Below, one piece after another: positions 9,388 to 18,594 of a stretch of 64,000 bases of DNA. Every line of letters begins with the position of its first letter. Position 1 is the first letter of the stretch. The notes under the pieces are model-generated. The model ran no database searches. It was not told the origin of the DNA and was given only the letters and a program-made list of their open reading frames with translations. A program made the position numbers and the translations under genes. Source of the DNA: an uncultured Gammaproteobacteria bacterium (GTDB lineage Bacteria; Pseudomonadota; Gammaproteobacteria; Steroidobacterales; Foliamicaceae); the NCBI GenBank assembly GCA_951828235.1, contig OX639965.1, positions 62,001 to 126,000 of the forward strand, in the 5' to 3' direction.

Positions 9388-9521
9388 TGAAAAGCGCCGA
9401 AGCCGATATGAAATGTTCCCGTGACGTTCGAACTCTATCTTCAGGCCGACCTCAGCGTGGCTCACTGACCCCGTGAGCAGGCCCAGTGGGGTCGAATTCC
9501 CCCGCTTCACGGCGCAGGCTG

Positions 9522-10376
9522 CTAGCGTCCGCCGGCCTGCGCCAGGTCGTGGCCCACACACAGCGCCACGCATCCGCCGGCGCTGACGGATTGCGCCGGC
9601 ACGCTTAGCTCGGCTGCACTGCGCCACAACAGAAAGGCCCCTTCGTGCAAATCGAGATCGTGTCGCGCGCCGTCCTCCGAAACCTGAAGGCGAACGTCGC
9701 CGGAGACGACGAACAGCCAGGGCGGCGACTCGTCTCCCCTGATTCCGAAGGGTTGTTGCGAGCCGGTCCAGTCGGCGGGAATGTGCACCAGGCTGACAGC
9801 GCCGGAATTCTCGACGGCTTCGGCCAGGGGCTTGGCCTTCCAGCCCGCGACGGAGGGATGCTCCAGCCAGGCGACCTCGCCGGTATCGAAGAGCCGGGCA
9901 TCGGAAAAATCGGTGCGGTCATCATCGGCGCTGTCATCGAAGGCCAGTTCAACTGATTCCACCGGCGCATCCGGTTCGGCCACGCCGGTGCCCGGGCCCG
10001 TGTTCCAGTACAGCAGCACGCACCCGGTTTCGGACAGGGGTTCGGGCATGAGCCCATGAATGCTCTTCGGCGGCCGGTCCATGAACAGGTGGCGGCGGAA
10101 CACGATCATTTCGCCTTCGTGGTCCCTGGTCGAGGAAAACTCCCAGTGCGGAAAGTCGCCGGCCAGAGCGTAGGCCCGTTCCGTCACCGTCCTGTGGTAA
10201 TGGCGGTGCGGCAGCTCAAGCACCTCGGGTATGGCGCCGGGCGGCACGTAGTCCATACGGACCTCGGACCTGGTGGCGTCGTCGAAGACCAGCAGCCGGC
10301 GTTTGAAACCCGGAATGCCCGGATTGTGCTCCCAGGGAACGGCATTCGTATCAATAAGGCTGAACGTGGTGGTCAC
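9522..10376 (-). CDS. Double-cupin hypothetical protein
   Basis: A 284-residue soluble protein with no signal peptide. Two cupin-like halves are suggested: residues about 25-125 with a PHRHYHR histidine cluster, and residues about 185-275 with WLFVVSGDVRLQV and DLHEGAFLLW. The frame extends upstream to 10547, but that part overlaps gdhA and is low-complexity; the GTG at 10376 begins the plausible protein. It lies 64 bases downstream of gdhA on the same strand. Function is not recognised: bicupins include dioxygenases, isomerases and binding proteins. Only one half has an obvious metal-ligand histidine cluster. Confidence 0.6.
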   Translation of the reverse strand: MTTTFSLIDTNAVPWEHNPGIPGFKRRLLVFDDATRSEVRMDYVPPGAIPEVLELPHRHYHRTVTERAYALAGDFPHWEFSSTRDHEGEMIVFRRHLFMDRPPKSIHGLMPEPLSETGCVLLYWNTGPGTGVAEPDAPVESVELAFDDSADDDRTDFSDARLFDTGEVAWLEHPSVAGWKAKPLAEAVENSGAVSLVHIPADWTGSQQPFGIRGDESPPWLFVVSGDVRLQVSEDGARHDLDLHEGAFLLWRSAAELSVPAQSVSAGGCVALCVGHDLAQAGGR

Positions 10377-10440
10377 TCGGCTTCTCCGCTGCAAGGCCCC
10401 CGACCGCGCCAGGGGGACCTCTCGATGATAGCAACAGCGC

Positions 10441-11781
10441 TCAGACGACGCCGTAAGCCAGCATGGCTTCGGCAACCTTCGTATATCCGCCGATATTGGC
10501 GCCCCGGCAATAGTTGATAAACCCGGACTCTTCTCCATGGCGGACACACTGTTCGTGAATGTGACGGATGATGTCGCGCAGCCTCATATTGACCTCTCCA
10601 CGCGACCAGCTGAACCGCTGGCTGTTCTGGCTCATCTCCAGGCCCGAAACCGCGACGCCGCCCGCATTGGCGGCCTTTCCCGGCATGTGAGGCACGCGGG
10701 CCTTCGCAAAGAATTTCATGGCTGCCGGCGTAGTGGGCATGTTCGCGCCTTCGGCGATTGCCCGGCAGCCGCCTTCCACCAGGCTACGCGCGTCGGGCTC
10801 ATCGAGTTCATTCTGCGTGGCGCAGGGAAAGGCCAGATCGCAGGGCACCGCCCAGGGGCGGGCGCCGGCATGGAAGTTGCAGCCGAATTCCTGCGCATAC
10901 TCTTCGATTCGGCCGCGCCGCGACAGCTTCAGGTCGTGCACCCAGGCAAGCTTCTCTATGTCGATTCCCGCCGGGTCATGCACAAAACCGGACGAGTCGG
11001 AAAGCGTCACGACCTTCGCGCCCATGTGGATCAGTCGCTGGCAGCAGTGCAGGGCCACGTTTCCGGAACCCGATACGACGCAAGTCTTGCCTTCCAGGTC
11101 CTCGTCGTGAAGCGTCAGCATCTCTTCCATCATGTAGACCACGCCGTAGCCGGTTGCTTCAGGGCGCAGGTAAGAGCCGCCGAATTCAAGCGCCTTGCCG
11201 GTCAGCACGGCTTCAAAGGCATTCTTCAGGCGCTTGTACTGGCCGAAGAGATACCCGATTTCCCGCCCGCCGACCCCGATATCACCCGCCGGCACGTCAA
11301 CGTTGGGGCCGATGTGCCGATGCAGCTCGATCATGAAGGCCTGGCAGAAACGCATGATCTCCGCATCGGACCGGCCCTTGGGATTGAAATCGGACCCGCC
11401 CTTGGCGCCGCCGATGGGCAAACCGGTCAGGCTGTTCTTGAAGGTCTGTTCGAAGGCGAGAAATTTCAGGATGCTCTGGTTGACTGACGGATGGAAGCGC
11501 AAGCCGCCCTTGTAGGGACCGATCGCGTTGTTCCACTGGACGCGGTAGCCGCGGTTGATATGGATCCGGCGCTGGTCGGTTTCCCAGCATACGCGAAAGG
11601 AGACGACCCGGTCCGGCTCCGCGAGCCGCTCGAATATTCGCGCCTCGCGGAACAGCGGGTTTTTCGCCTCGAAGGGAATGATGTCCGTGGCGACTTCGTG
11701 CACCGCCTGGTGAAACTCCGTCTCGCCGAGGTTCCGCCGTACGACCCCGGACATGAACGATTCGAGCGCGCGATCCTTCAC
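10441..11781 (-). CDS. gdhA: NADP-type glutamate dehydrogenase
   Basis: A 446-residue cytosolic enzyme (E. coli GdhA has 447) that forms glutamate from 2-oxoglutarate and ammonia. Clear motifs: GYRVQWNNAIGPYKGGLRFH, the catalytic Lys in GGAKGGSDFNPKG, DVPAGDIGVGGREIG, and the Rossmann SGSGNVALH. The hexameric bacterial/fungal small-subunit type is indicated by these motifs and by the length. It begins five bases after the coxE stop on the same strand, so it may be read through from the cox operon. A role in assimilating ammonia released by the neighbouring amino-sugar or amidase genes is possible but only inferred. Confidence 0.96.
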   Translation of the reverse strand: MKDRALESFMSGVVRRNLGETEFHQAVHEVATDIIPFEAKNPLFREARIFERLAEPDRVVSFRVCWETDQRRIHINRGYRVQWNNAIGPYKGGLRFHPSVNQSILKFLAFEQTFKNSLTGLPIGGAKGGSDFNPKGRSDAEIMRFCQAFMIELHRHIGPNVDVPAGDIGVGGREIGYLFGQYKRLKNAFEAVLTGKALEFGGSYLRPEATGYGVVYMMEEMLTLHDEDLEGKTCVVSGSGNVALHCCQRLIHMGAKVVTLSDSSGFVHDPAGIDIEKLAWVHDLKLSRRGRIEEYAQEFGCNFHAGARPWAVPCDLAFPCATQNELDEPDARSLVEGGCRAIAEGANMPTTPAAMKFFAKARVPHMPGKAANAGGVAVSGLEMSQNSQRFSWSRGEVNMRLRDIIRHIHEQCVRHGEESGFINYCRGANIGGYTKVAEAMLAYGVV

Positions 11782-11786
11782 CCTGC

Positions 11787-12956
11787 CTACTCTAACGCGT
11801 CGGCAAGCCCCAGCAGGCTTTCGACGTTATGGGCCGCGCGATGCTCGTGCACGGCGGGCAGCAGCGCAAGCACGCCGCGGGCCCGCGGCTGGAAATCCTT
11901 GTAGCCCAGCAGCGGATTCAGCCATACCAGGCGCTTGCATGAACGCCGCAAGCGCGCGGCCTCGAAACGCAGTTCTTCGACGTAGGCCCGCTCCAGGCCG
12001 TCGCTGAACAGCAGCACCATGCCGGGCCGGGCCAGCACCCGCCGCGACCATTGCCGGTTGAACTGGCCAATGGCGGACGCGATGCGCGTGCCCCCTTCCC
12101 AGTCCGGTGCGGCATTGAGCGCCGCGGCGGTCGCCACGTCCCCATCCCGCCCGCGCAGCTCGCGGGTCACCCGGGTCAGGCGGGTTGCGAAAACGAACAC
12201 TTCGACGCTGCGGCGGGCGCTGCACAGCGCGTGGGCGAAATGGATGGCCATGCGTGCATAGGCCGTCATGGAGCCCGAAACGTCGAACATCAGCACCAGC
12301 GACAAGGGTTCGTCCCGGCGCGCCTTGCGCTTCAGTTGCGCCAGCTCGCCGCCGGATGCCAGGCCCGCCCGCAGGGTGGCCTGGAGGTCGATCCGCGGTC
12401 CATGCGCGGCAGCCTTATAGCGTCTTCCCTTGCGCTTGGGACAGAGCACGCCGCGTCGCAGCAGTTCGCGCGCCTCGGCCTGTTCTTCCGGGGTCATTTG
12501 CGCGAAATCCTTGCTGGCAAGCCTTTCCTGCGGGGAATAGCCGGCGCCGGCAACGGCACGCTGGGCGCCCGGCGCTGCAATCAGGCTGGATGCGCTGTCC
12601 ATGGCCCGCAGCAGGCGCAGAGCGCCGGGCGGCGGCTTGACCTCGCCCAGCGAACGCAGACCCGACTCATGCAGATCGCCAAGCCGTGCAAAGGCCGCGG
12701 CATTGCCGAAGAACATGGGAAAAGCGCAATCGAACAGCACGCCCTCGGCGGGACTGACGGTCAGGACCGAGCGCAGCGCAGCGGAGAACTCGGCGCGGTT
12801 GCCGATGTCGATGCGCTTCGCGGCCTCAAGTGCCAGCGCGCTCTTGCCCACACCCAGCGGCAATCCCGCCGCGCGCAGCGTGCGCACGAAACTGACGATG
12901 CGATGCGACAGGGCCGGGTCGCTCCTCCCGGGAGCGAGAGCGTCCCGCTTGATCAC
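11787..12956 (-). CDS. coxE: CoxE-like VWA-domain protein
   Basis: A 389-residue cytosolic protein with a C-terminal von Willebrand A domain. The MIDAS motif DVSGSM is intact, followed later by LLFSDGLERAY, as in the CoxE family (PF05762-like). CoxE works with the CoxD MoxR ATPase in maturing the Mo/Cu or Mo active site of Cox-type enzymes. The chosen GTG start at 12956 overlaps the coxD stop by four bases (GTGA), indicating coupling; the frame continues upstream but only as an overlap with coxD. The first residues (IKRDALAPGR) are encoded by a copy of the short GC-rich palindromic repeat found at many intergenic sites here, so the N-terminus may be repeat-derived. Confidence 0.85.
   Translation of the reverse strand: MIKRDALAPGRSDPALSHRIVSFVRTLRAAGLPLGVGKSALALEAAKRIDIGNRAEFSAALRSVLTVSPAEGVLFDCAFPMFFGNAAAFARLGDLHESGLRSLGEVKPPPGALRLLRAMDSASSLIAAPGAQRAVAGAGYSPQERLASKDFAQMTPEEQAEARELLRRGVLCPKRKGRRYKAAAHGPRIDLQATLRAGLASGGELAQLKRKARRDEPLSLVLMFDVSGSMTAYARMAIHFAHALCSARRSVEVFVFATRLTRVTRELRGRDGDVATAAALNAAPDWEGGTRIASAIGQFNRQWSRRVLARPGMVLLFSDGLERAYVEELRFEAARLRRSCKRLVWLNPLLGYKDFQPRARGVLALLPAVHEHRAAHNVESLLGLADALE
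12925..12950. repeat. Short GC-rich palindromic repeat copy inside coxE start
   Basis: On the minus strand this reads AGCGGGACGCTCTCGCTCCC, matching the repeat form GGCGGGACGCCTTCGCTCCC seen at 51446-51466 and 27584-27600. It encodes residues about 3-11 of CoxE. Confidence 0.6.
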
Positions 12957-13888
12957 ACTGAGGCCGCGAGGAGCCGGTCGACAACGGACTCGTCGACCTG
13001 CTCCAGGTCCTCCTGGTACTTGAGCAGGGCGCCGAGTGTCTCCGAGACCGCTTTCGTATCGACTTCGCGAGCGCCCATGGCCATGAGCGATTCCGCCCAA
13101 TCCAGCGTCTCGGACACGCCCGGCGACTTGAACAGGCCTTCCTTGCGCAGGCCCTGAACGAAGCCGACAACCTTGGCGCGAAGGGCATCGGGCAGTCCCG
13201 GCACGCGGGCCCGAAGTATGCGGTCCTCGGCGGATTGCGTCGGGTAGTCCAGCCAGCAGTACAGGCAGCGGCGCTTGAGCGCGTCGTGAACCTCGCGGGT
13301 GCGATTGGAAGTCAGCACCACGATGGGCGCCTCAGGCGCCCGGATCTCTCCCAGTTCGGGAATGCTCATACGGAAATCGGACAGAAATTCGAGGAGATAG
13401 GCCTCAAACGGCTCGTCGGCCCGGTCCAGTTCGTCAACCAGAAGCACGGGCGGTCCGTCCGGACAGGGCGACAGCGCCTCGAGCAGCGGGCGTTCGATCA
13501 GAAACTCGCGCGAATAGAGGTCCCCGGACATATCGTCCACGCGCTCCTCCGCCTCGGCCAGACGAATGGCCAGAATTTGCCGCGCATGGTTCCATTCGTA
13601 CGCCGCCCCGGCCAGGTCCAGGCCCTCATGGCACTGCAGGCGGATGAGCCGGCGCTTGAGCGCCGCGGCCAGCGCGACGGCCAGTTCCGTCTTGCCGACA
13701 CCGGCCTCTCCCTCCAGGAAAAGCGGGCGCTTGAGGCTTAGCGCCAAAAAAACGGCAGTGCTCAGGCGGTCGCCGGCGACGTAGTTCTGCCCTTCCAGCA
13801 GGCCGCACACCTGCTCCACAGATCCGTATGCAGCATTCAAGTCAGTTGAACCCCTTTGCACGGCCGTGGGGGAATAGTGGCCGCTCAT
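12953..13888 (-). CDS. coxD: CoxD-like MoxR-family AAA+ ATPase
   Basis: A 311-residue AAA+ ATPase. Walker A is GEAGVGKT (residues 60-67), Walker B is PPVLLVDELDRAD, and PIVVLTSNRTREVHDALKRR contains sensor/arginine-finger elements typical of MoxR proteins. MoxR/VWA pairs act as metal-center or complex maturation chaperones; CoxD is needed to build the active site of CO dehydrogenase. It is translationally coupled to the following VWA gene. A 144-base gap with a hairpin repeat element separates it from coxM, so expression may be partly independent of the structural genes. Confidence 0.88.
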   Translation of the reverse strand: MSGHYSPTAVQRGSTDLNAAYGSVEQVCGLLEGQNYVAGDRLSTAVFLALSLKRPLFLEGEAGVGKTELAVALAAALKRRLIRLQCHEGLDLAGAAYEWNHARQILAIRLAEAEERVDDMSGDLYSREFLIERPLLEALSPCPDGPPVLLVDELDRADEPFEAYLLEFLSDFRMSIPELGEIRAPEAPIVVLTSNRTREVHDALKRRCLYCWLDYPTQSAEDRILRARVPGLPDALRAKVVGFVQGLRKEGLFKSPGVSETLDWAESLMAMGAREVDTKAVSETLGALLKYQEDLEQVDESVVDRLLAASV

Positions 13889-14007
13889 GCCCCTTCCTGC
13901 CGGGAGTGTCGGAGCCAGTGGGCGCCGATGACCAGGCGCTCACAGCGACGCCAAGCTCCATGGATGGATTCATGCGGCTCCCGACAGGAAGGGGCATGAA
14001 CGGCCAC
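13877..14007 (-). repeat. Hairpin repeat element, copy A (between coxM and coxD)
   Basis: Two 30-base arms (13877-13906 and 13978-14007) are inverted repeats with two mismatches, enclosing a 71-base loop. The minus-strand loop starts with a core containing GCATGAATCCATCCATGG and ends with CTGGCTC, both shared with copy B at 21338-21449. The outer arm sequence is unrelated to that of copy B. Both mismatches are C-A on the plus strand and would be G-U wobbles in a minus-strand transcript, the direction of the cox genes. Confidence 0.8.
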
Positions 14008-14032
14008 CCACCTGTACGGGAACAAGCAAACC

Positions 14033-14830
14033 TCATTCGAGGGCCATTGCAACGGCGCGGCGGGCCATCACGCCCACCAGGTGCGCGCGGTAGTCGGCCC
14101 CGGCGTGCATGTCGTCGTTCAGGCTCGCCGCGGAAGCGGTCAACCCATCCAGCGCGACTTCGGAGAATTCGTCGGTGAGGGCGTCCTCGAAATCCTCAAG
14201 GCGGTAAACCGATGCGCCGGCGCCGGTCACGGCCACCCGAACACCCGTCTTGAACTGCGCCACGCAAACGCCCACCAGCGCGTAGCGCGTGGCGGGATTG
14301 GGGAATATTGCGTAACCCGCCCGCTGCGGTATCGGGAACAGCACCTGGGTGACCATCTCTCCGCGTCCCAGCGCCGTCTCGAACATCCCCGTAAAGAAGT
14401 CGTCCGCGGAAATCTTGCGCTTGTTGGTGATGATGGTGGCGCCCAGTCCCAGCGCTACCGCCGGGTAGTCGGCCGCGGGATCGTTATTGGCCAGCGAACC
14501 GCCCAGCGTTCCCCGGTTGCGCACCTGCGGGTCGCCGATCGACTCCGCCGCGTGCGGCAGGACCGGAATCGCAGCGCGCAACTCCACGTTCTCCGCGACC
14601 TCCGCATGGGTGGTCGTGGCGCCGACCTGCGCGCCCTTGCGGTTCAGCTTGATACCCTTGAGTTCGCCGATATCCGCCAGGTCGATCAGTTCCCCGGGTT
14701 CATTCAGGCGCATCTTGAGCGCCGGCAAAAGGGTCATTCCGCCGGCCAGCAGCATGGCGTTCCCGCTTGCGCTCAGGCGCTTGGCCGCGTCGCGCACGGA
14801 ACCCGCGCGGTAGTAATTGAATTCGCGCAT
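14033..14830 (-). CDS. coxM: Cox-type molybdenum hydroxylase, FAD-binding medium subunit
   Basis: A 265-residue FAD-binding subunit of the xanthine dehydrogenase/CO dehydrogenase family. The two FAD-pyrophosphate motifs are AGGMTLLP (about residues 29-36) and RNRGTLGGSLANNDPAADYP (about 103-122). Electrons pass from the Mo center through the two [2Fe-2S] clusters of CoxS to this flavin and then to the respiratory chain or quinone. It follows coxL by 14 bases. Length is slightly short of characterised CoxM (about 288), but the family varies. Confidence 0.93.
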   Translation of the reverse strand: MREFNYYRAGSVRDAAKRLSASGNAMLLAGGMTLLPALKMRLNEPGELIDLADIGELKGIKLNRKGAQVGATTTHAEVAENVELRAAIPVLPHAAESIGDPQVRNRGTLGGSLANNDPAADYPAVALGLGATIITNKRKISADDFFTGMFETALGRGEMVTQVLFPIPQRAGYAIFPNPATRYALVGVCVAQFKTGVRVAVTGAGASVYRLEDFEDALTDEFSEVALDGLTASAASLNDDMHAGADYRAHLVGVMARRAVAMALE

Positions 14831-14844
14831 TGCTCTTTCCTCCT

Positions 14845-17241
14845 CTACCCGCCGGACCGTGCGGCCTCAATCGCCTGCCACACGGCCTGCGGAGTGGCCG
14901 GCATGTCGATTTGCCTGACGCCCAGCGGGCGCAGCGCGTCGAGAACGGCGTTGATGACAGCCGGCGGCGCGCCGATCGCGCCGGCTTCGCCGCAACCCTT
15001 GACGCCCAGGGGGTTGAAGGGCGTGGGCGTACAGCGCGTCGCCACGACGAAATTCGGCAAATCGTCGGCACGCGGCATGCAGTAGTCCATGTACGAACCG
15101 CTGAGCAACTGGCCTTCGGGCGTGTACAGGCAATGCTCCAGCAGCGCCTGCCCGATGCCCTGCGCCAGCCCGCCGTGCACCTGCCCTTCCACCACCATGG
15201 GATTGATGATGTTGCCGAAGTCGTCGGCGGCGACAAAATCACGCAGATCGACCTGGCCGGTTTGCCGGTCCACTTCGACTTCACAGATGTAGCAGCCGGA
15301 CGGGAAGGTGAAGTTCTCGGGATCGAAAAATGCGGTCTCTTCCAGTCCCGGCTCCAGTTCCTGCAGCGGATAGTTATGCGGCACGTACGCCGCCAGCGCG
15401 ACATCCCCGAAGGACACCGCGCGGTCGGTGCCGGCCACCCGGTACTCGCCCTCGGTGAACTCGATATCGTCGGCCTCCGCTTCGAGCAGGTGGGCGGCGA
15501 TCTTGCGTCCCTTCTCCTCCACCTTGTCGATGGCCTTGTAAAGGGCGGTTCCGCCGACGGCCAGGGAACGCGAGCCAAAGGTCCCCATTCCGAACGGGAT
15601 TTCGCCGGTATCGCCGTGAACAACCTCCACGTTGCCGAAATCGATACCCAGGCGCTCCGCGACGATCTGCGCGAAGGTGGTCTCATGGCCTTGGCCGTGA
15701 CTGTGGGACCCGGTCAGGACCTGCACGCTGCCGGTGGGATGTACCCGAACGGTGGCGACCTCGTAGAGCCCGGCTCGCGCGCCCAGTTGCCCGGCGGCCT
15801 GCGAAGGGGCGGCGCCGCAAGCTTCGATGTAGAAGCACATGCCGCGGCCGCGCAGCTTGCCCCTGACCTCGCTCTGCCTCCGCCGTTCGGAAAACTCATC
15901 GTAGGCGTTCAGCTTCCTGGCAAGATCCAGGCAGCCTTCAAAATCGCCCGAGTCGTAGAGCTGCCCGACCGGTGACTGGTAGGGAAACTCGTCGGGCTGG
16001 ATGAAATTCAGCCGGCGCAGTTCGGCCGGGTCCATGTTGAGCTGTACCGCGGCTTCATCCACGGCCCGTTCGACCGCGTAGCAGGCTTCGGGGCGTCCAG
16101 CGCCCCTGTACGCGTCGGTCGGGGTTGTGTTGGTGAACACGCCCTTGACGGTTACGTAGATGTTGGGGGTCCTGTAGACCCCCGCCAGCAAAGGTGCATA
16201 GAACACGGTGGGAATGGCCGGTCCGAAAGCCGACAACCATCCGCCCAGGTTGGCGACAGTGTCCACCCGCAAGCCGGTGAACCGCGCTTCGGCGTCCAGC
16301 GCCAGTTCCACGCGGGTCACATGGTCGCGCGCCTGCGCATCGCCCAGGAACGACTCGCTGCGCTCGGCGGTCCACTTCACCGGCACGCCCAGCCGCCGCG
16401 AGGCCCAGCACACAGTCAGCTCTTCGGCGTAGTGATAGATCTTCGACCCGAAGCCGCCGCCGACGTCCGGCGCCACAACCCGCACCTTGTGCTCCGGCAT
16501 CTTCAGCGTGGCCGTACACAGCAGCAGACGGTTGACGTGCGGGTTCTGGCTGGTGGTGTACAGCGTGAGCTGACCGGTGGCGGTATTGAAGTCCGCCAGG
16601 CTGGCGCGGGGTTCCATGGCGTTCGGCACGAGGCGATTGTTGACCAGTTCCAGCGATACGACGTGCGCGGCCTCCTTGAAGGCCTTGTCCGTGTTCGCCC
16701 TGGCGTCCGGCGCCATGGCCGCCGGCAGCCACTCCCAGTCGAAGCACAGGTTGCCGGGCGCGCCTTCATGAATCTGGGGCGCGCCTTCCTCCAGCGCGGC
16801 CGTGGCGCTGGCCACCGACTCCAGTTCTCCGTAGTCCACGTTCACCATCTCGGCGGCATCCCGGGCCTGGGACCGCGACTCGGCCACGACCACCGCCACC
16901 GGGTTGCCTACGTAGCGTACCCGGTCGGTGGCCAGCCCCGGAAACTCGGGCTCATGGGCGGGCGAACCGTCCCTGCTGGTTATGCCCCAGGCCACGGGCA
17001 GCGGTCCGACGCCGTCGGCCTGCATGTCCGCTCCCGTCAGCACGGCCGTAACGCCCGGCATCTTCAATGCGTCCGCCGCGTCCACGCCGCGCACCTCGGC
17101 ATGCGGGTGGGGCGAGCGAACGAACCAGGCATACTGCTGCGAACGCAGGTTGATGTCGTCCACATACCGGCCCCTGCCGGTAATGAAGCGCCGGTCTTCG
17201 GTGCGTGGCGCCGAGACGCCGATTCCCATTTCGCCGCTCAT
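14845..17241 (-). CDS. coxL: Form II CoxL: molybdopterin-binding large subunit of aerobic CO dehydrogenase-like hydroxylase
   Basis: A 798-residue catalytic subunit. The active-site loop is AYRGAGR at residues 377-383, the form II signature; bona fide form I CO dehydrogenases carry AYxCSFR with the copper-binding Cys. The Mo-cofactor motif GGGFGSKI and the C-terminal catalytic Glu in [12 protein letters not shown] are present. The ATG overlaps the coxS stop by four bases. With CoxS and CoxM it forms a cytoplasmic (LMS)2 hydroxylase. Since the copper-binding Cys is absent, CO is not guaranteed as substrate; aromatic, purine-like or other heterocyclic hydroxylation is possible, which may relate to the nearby hydantoinase and amidase genes. 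Confidence 0.94.
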   Translation of the reverse strand: MSGEMGIGVSAPRTEDRRFITGRGRYVDDINLRSQQYAWFVRSPHPHAEVRGVDAADALKMPGVTAVLTGADMQADGVGPLPVAWGITSRDGSPAHEPEFPGLATDRVRYVGNPVAVVVAESRSQARDAAEMVNVDYGELESVASATAALEEGAPQIHEGAPGNLCFDWEWLPAAMAPDARANTDKAFKEAAHVVSLELVNNRLVPNAMEPRASLADFNTATGQLTLYTTSQNPHVNRLLLCTATLKMPEHKVRVVAPDVGGGFGSKIYHYAEELTVCWASRRLGVPVKWTAERSESFLGDAQARDHVTRVELALDAEARFTGLRVDTVANLGGWLSAFGPAIPTVFYAPLLAGVYRTPNIYVTVKGVFTNTTPTDAYRGAGRPEACYAVERAVDEAAVQLNMDPAELRRLNFIQPDEFPYQSPVGQLYDSGDFEGCLDLARKLNAYDEFSERRRQSEVRGKLRGRGMCFYIEACGAAPSQAAGQLGARAGLYEVATVRVHPTGSVQVLTGSHSHGQGHETTFAQIVAERLGIDFGNVEVVHGDTGEIPFGMGTFGSRSLAVGGTALYKAIDKVEEKGRKIAAHLLEAEADDIEFTEGEYRVAGTDRAVSFGDVALAAYVPHNYPLQELEPGLEETAFFDPENFTFPSGCYICEVEVDRQTGQVDLRDFVAADDFGNIINPMVVEGQVHGGLAQGIGQALLEHCLYTPEGQLLSGSYMDYCMPRADDLPNFVVATRCTPTPFNPLGVKGCGEAGAIGAPPAVINAVLDALRPLGVRQIDMPATPQAVWQAIEAARSGG

Positions 17242-17717
17242 GACGCCTCCTCATCCATTGCAACGGCCGCCGCGCGCACCGCCTTCACGATGTTGTGATA
17301 GCCGGTGCAACGGCACATATTGCCCTCCAGCCAGTCACGCACTTCGACTTCGCTGGGCCGCGGGTTTCGGCGCAGCAGATCGAGCGCGCTCATGATCATG
17401 CCCGGCGTGCAGAAACCGCATTGCAGGGCATGATGCTCATGAAACGCCTGCTGAACGGGATGCAGTTCGCCGTTGCTGGCCAGGCCCTCGATCGTCTCAA
17501 CCGTTCGCCCCTCGGCCTGCGCCGCCAGCATGGTGCAGCTCTTGACCGAGACGCCATCGACGTGAACCACGCAGGCGCCGCACTGGCTGGTGTCGCAACC
17601 CACGTGGGCGCCGGTCAGTCCGAAATGGTTGCGAAGCAGATCCACCAGCAGCGTCGCGCCGGTCGCCTCGGCATCGACACTCCTGCCGTTCAGCGTGAAC
17701 GAAACCTTTGCGTCCAT
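17238..17717 (-). CDS. coxS: Cox-type hydroxylase small subunit with two [2Fe-2S] clusters
   Basis: A 159-residue iron-sulfur subunit. The plant-ferredoxin-like cluster uses Cys41, Cys46, Cys49 and Cys61 (CDTSQCGAC), and the second cluster uses Cys100, Cys103, Cys135 and Cys137 ([19 protein letters not shown]). All eight cysteines are present. A strong AAGGAGG lies about eight bases before the ATG. First of the coxS-L-M block; coxG is 168 bases upstream on the same strand with no recognisable gene between. Confidence 0.96.
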   Translation of the reverse strand: MDAKVSFTLNGRSVDAEATGATLLVDLLRNHFGLTGAHVGCDTSQCGACVVHVDGVSVKSCTMLAAQAEGRTVETIEGLASNGELHPVQQAFHEHHALQCGFCTPGMIMSALDLLRRNPRPSEVEVRDWLEGNMCRCTGYHNIVKAVRAAAVAMDEEAS

Positions 17718-17884
17718 TCCAGCCCCTCCTTAACTTGCGATTATTTTTTCCGGCTATCGCCGGCCCATGCCGTGCTGCCCCGGCACAGCACTGCCGATAA
17801 TAACGCTTCCATTTGAGAGGCGCGAGAGTATCCCCGGGCCCGCCATGATTCGAGTGCGGAAATGCACCCGCTCCCCGCGAAAAA

Positions 17885-18478
17885 TCACCAGGTCAACGAC
17901 AGGAAAAAAGCCAGCGCGCCCAGGACGATCAGTACGGCCAGGGCGACCCAGCGCAGCACGCGGTTCTCGAAGACTCGGCGCATTGCGGTCCCGAACTGCG
18001 ACTCGCCGGTCCGTTTCGCCGCCGTGCCGGCCGGCAGCTTGCCGTCGAGCACCCGCGCGAAACGCTCGAAGAAGTTGGCGGCAATCTTCCGCGTTATGCC
18101 CGACAGAAGGCGGGACCCGACCTGTGCGAGTTTTCCTCCGAGTTGCAACTTCGCTGCATAGCTGAGGCTGGTTCCGCCCTTGCCGTCTTCTTCCAGGCGC
18201 ACGTCGGCCTGGCCACGGCCGAATCCGACCGGCGCCCTGGCGCTGCCTTCCAGCCGGTACGAGCGTGGCGGATCCGGATCGGCAATCCGGATTTCGACGG
18301 CGAATCGTGCGCTGACCGGGCCGATATCGGCCTGCATGGCAGCGCGGTACTGATTCTCGCCAACCCTTTCAAACGATTGGCAACCGGGCACGCAGGCGCC
18401 CAGTACTTCGGGATCAATGAGCGCCGCCCACACGTGTTCCCGCGGGTGCGCCAGGCTTTGTTCTCCCTTGATTTCCAT
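17885..18478 (-). CDS. coxG: CoxG-like SRPBCC protein with C-terminal membrane anchor
   Basis: A 197-residue protein. Residues about 1-140 match the CoxG (SRPBCC/START-like) fold, beginning MEIKGEQSLAHPREHVW and containing DPEVLGACVPGC. A single C-terminal hydrophobic helix (residues about 175-195, VALAVLIVLGALAFFLSLTW) would anchor it in the inner membrane. In Oligotropha, CoxG recruits CO dehydrogenase to the cytoplasmic membrane and links it to quinone. It is the first gene of the minus-strand cox set and is divergent from an amidase gene, with about 116 bases between the start codons. Confidence 0.9.
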   Translation of the reverse strand: MEIKGEQSLAHPREHVWAALIDPEVLGACVPGCQSFERVGENQYRAAMQADIGPVSARFAVEIRIADPDPPRSYRLEGSARAPVGFGRGQADVRLEEDGKGGTSLSYAAKLQLGGKLAQVGSRLLSGITRKIAANFFERFARVLDGKLPAGTAAKRTGESQFGTAMRRVFENRVLRWVALAVLIVLGALAFFLSLTW

Positions 18479-18594
18479 CTTTGCGGCCGAATCCGGGCGC
18501 TATCGTAACCGCAAGCCTTGTCCTGATGGAGAGTATTCGACAATCCCCAAAACCGGAGGCTGCAATATGCCGGCCATGCTGGAATAATGCCGGC

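Noticed and set aside
9460..9478. Hairpin GCTCAC/GTGAGC downstream of the cupin gene
   Set aside because: Only six base pairs and no T-tract on either strand; not supported as a terminator.
9478..9515. Stretch resembling a tRNA 3' half (GGGGTCGAATTCCCCC then GCTTCACGGCGCA)
   Set aside because: The T-loop and T-stem pair only imperfectly, there is no CCA end and no matching acceptor 5' strand or anticodon arm upstream. It could be a decayed attachment site at the composition boundary, but this is too weak to call.
13842..14036. Short open frames containing MNPSMELG in the two hairpin elements
   Set aside because: The shared peptide follows from the conserved DNA core; the flanking residues differ and the frame is open by composition. 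Treated as a nucleic-acid repeat.
14845..17241. Confident annotation as carbon monoxide dehydrogenase
   Set aside because: The active-site loop AYRGAGR is form II and lacks the copper-binding cysteine, so CO as substrate cannot be asserted.
17736..17765. CCGGC-N4-GCCGG hairpin next to a T-run between coxS and coxG
   Set aside because: The T-run lies on the wrong side of the stem for termination in either direction of the flanking genes, so no terminator is called.
18481..18594. Upstream extension of the amidase gene
   Set aside because: It would cover the divergent promoter region of coxG and adds residues with no amidase similarity; ATG at 18595 fits the family start.
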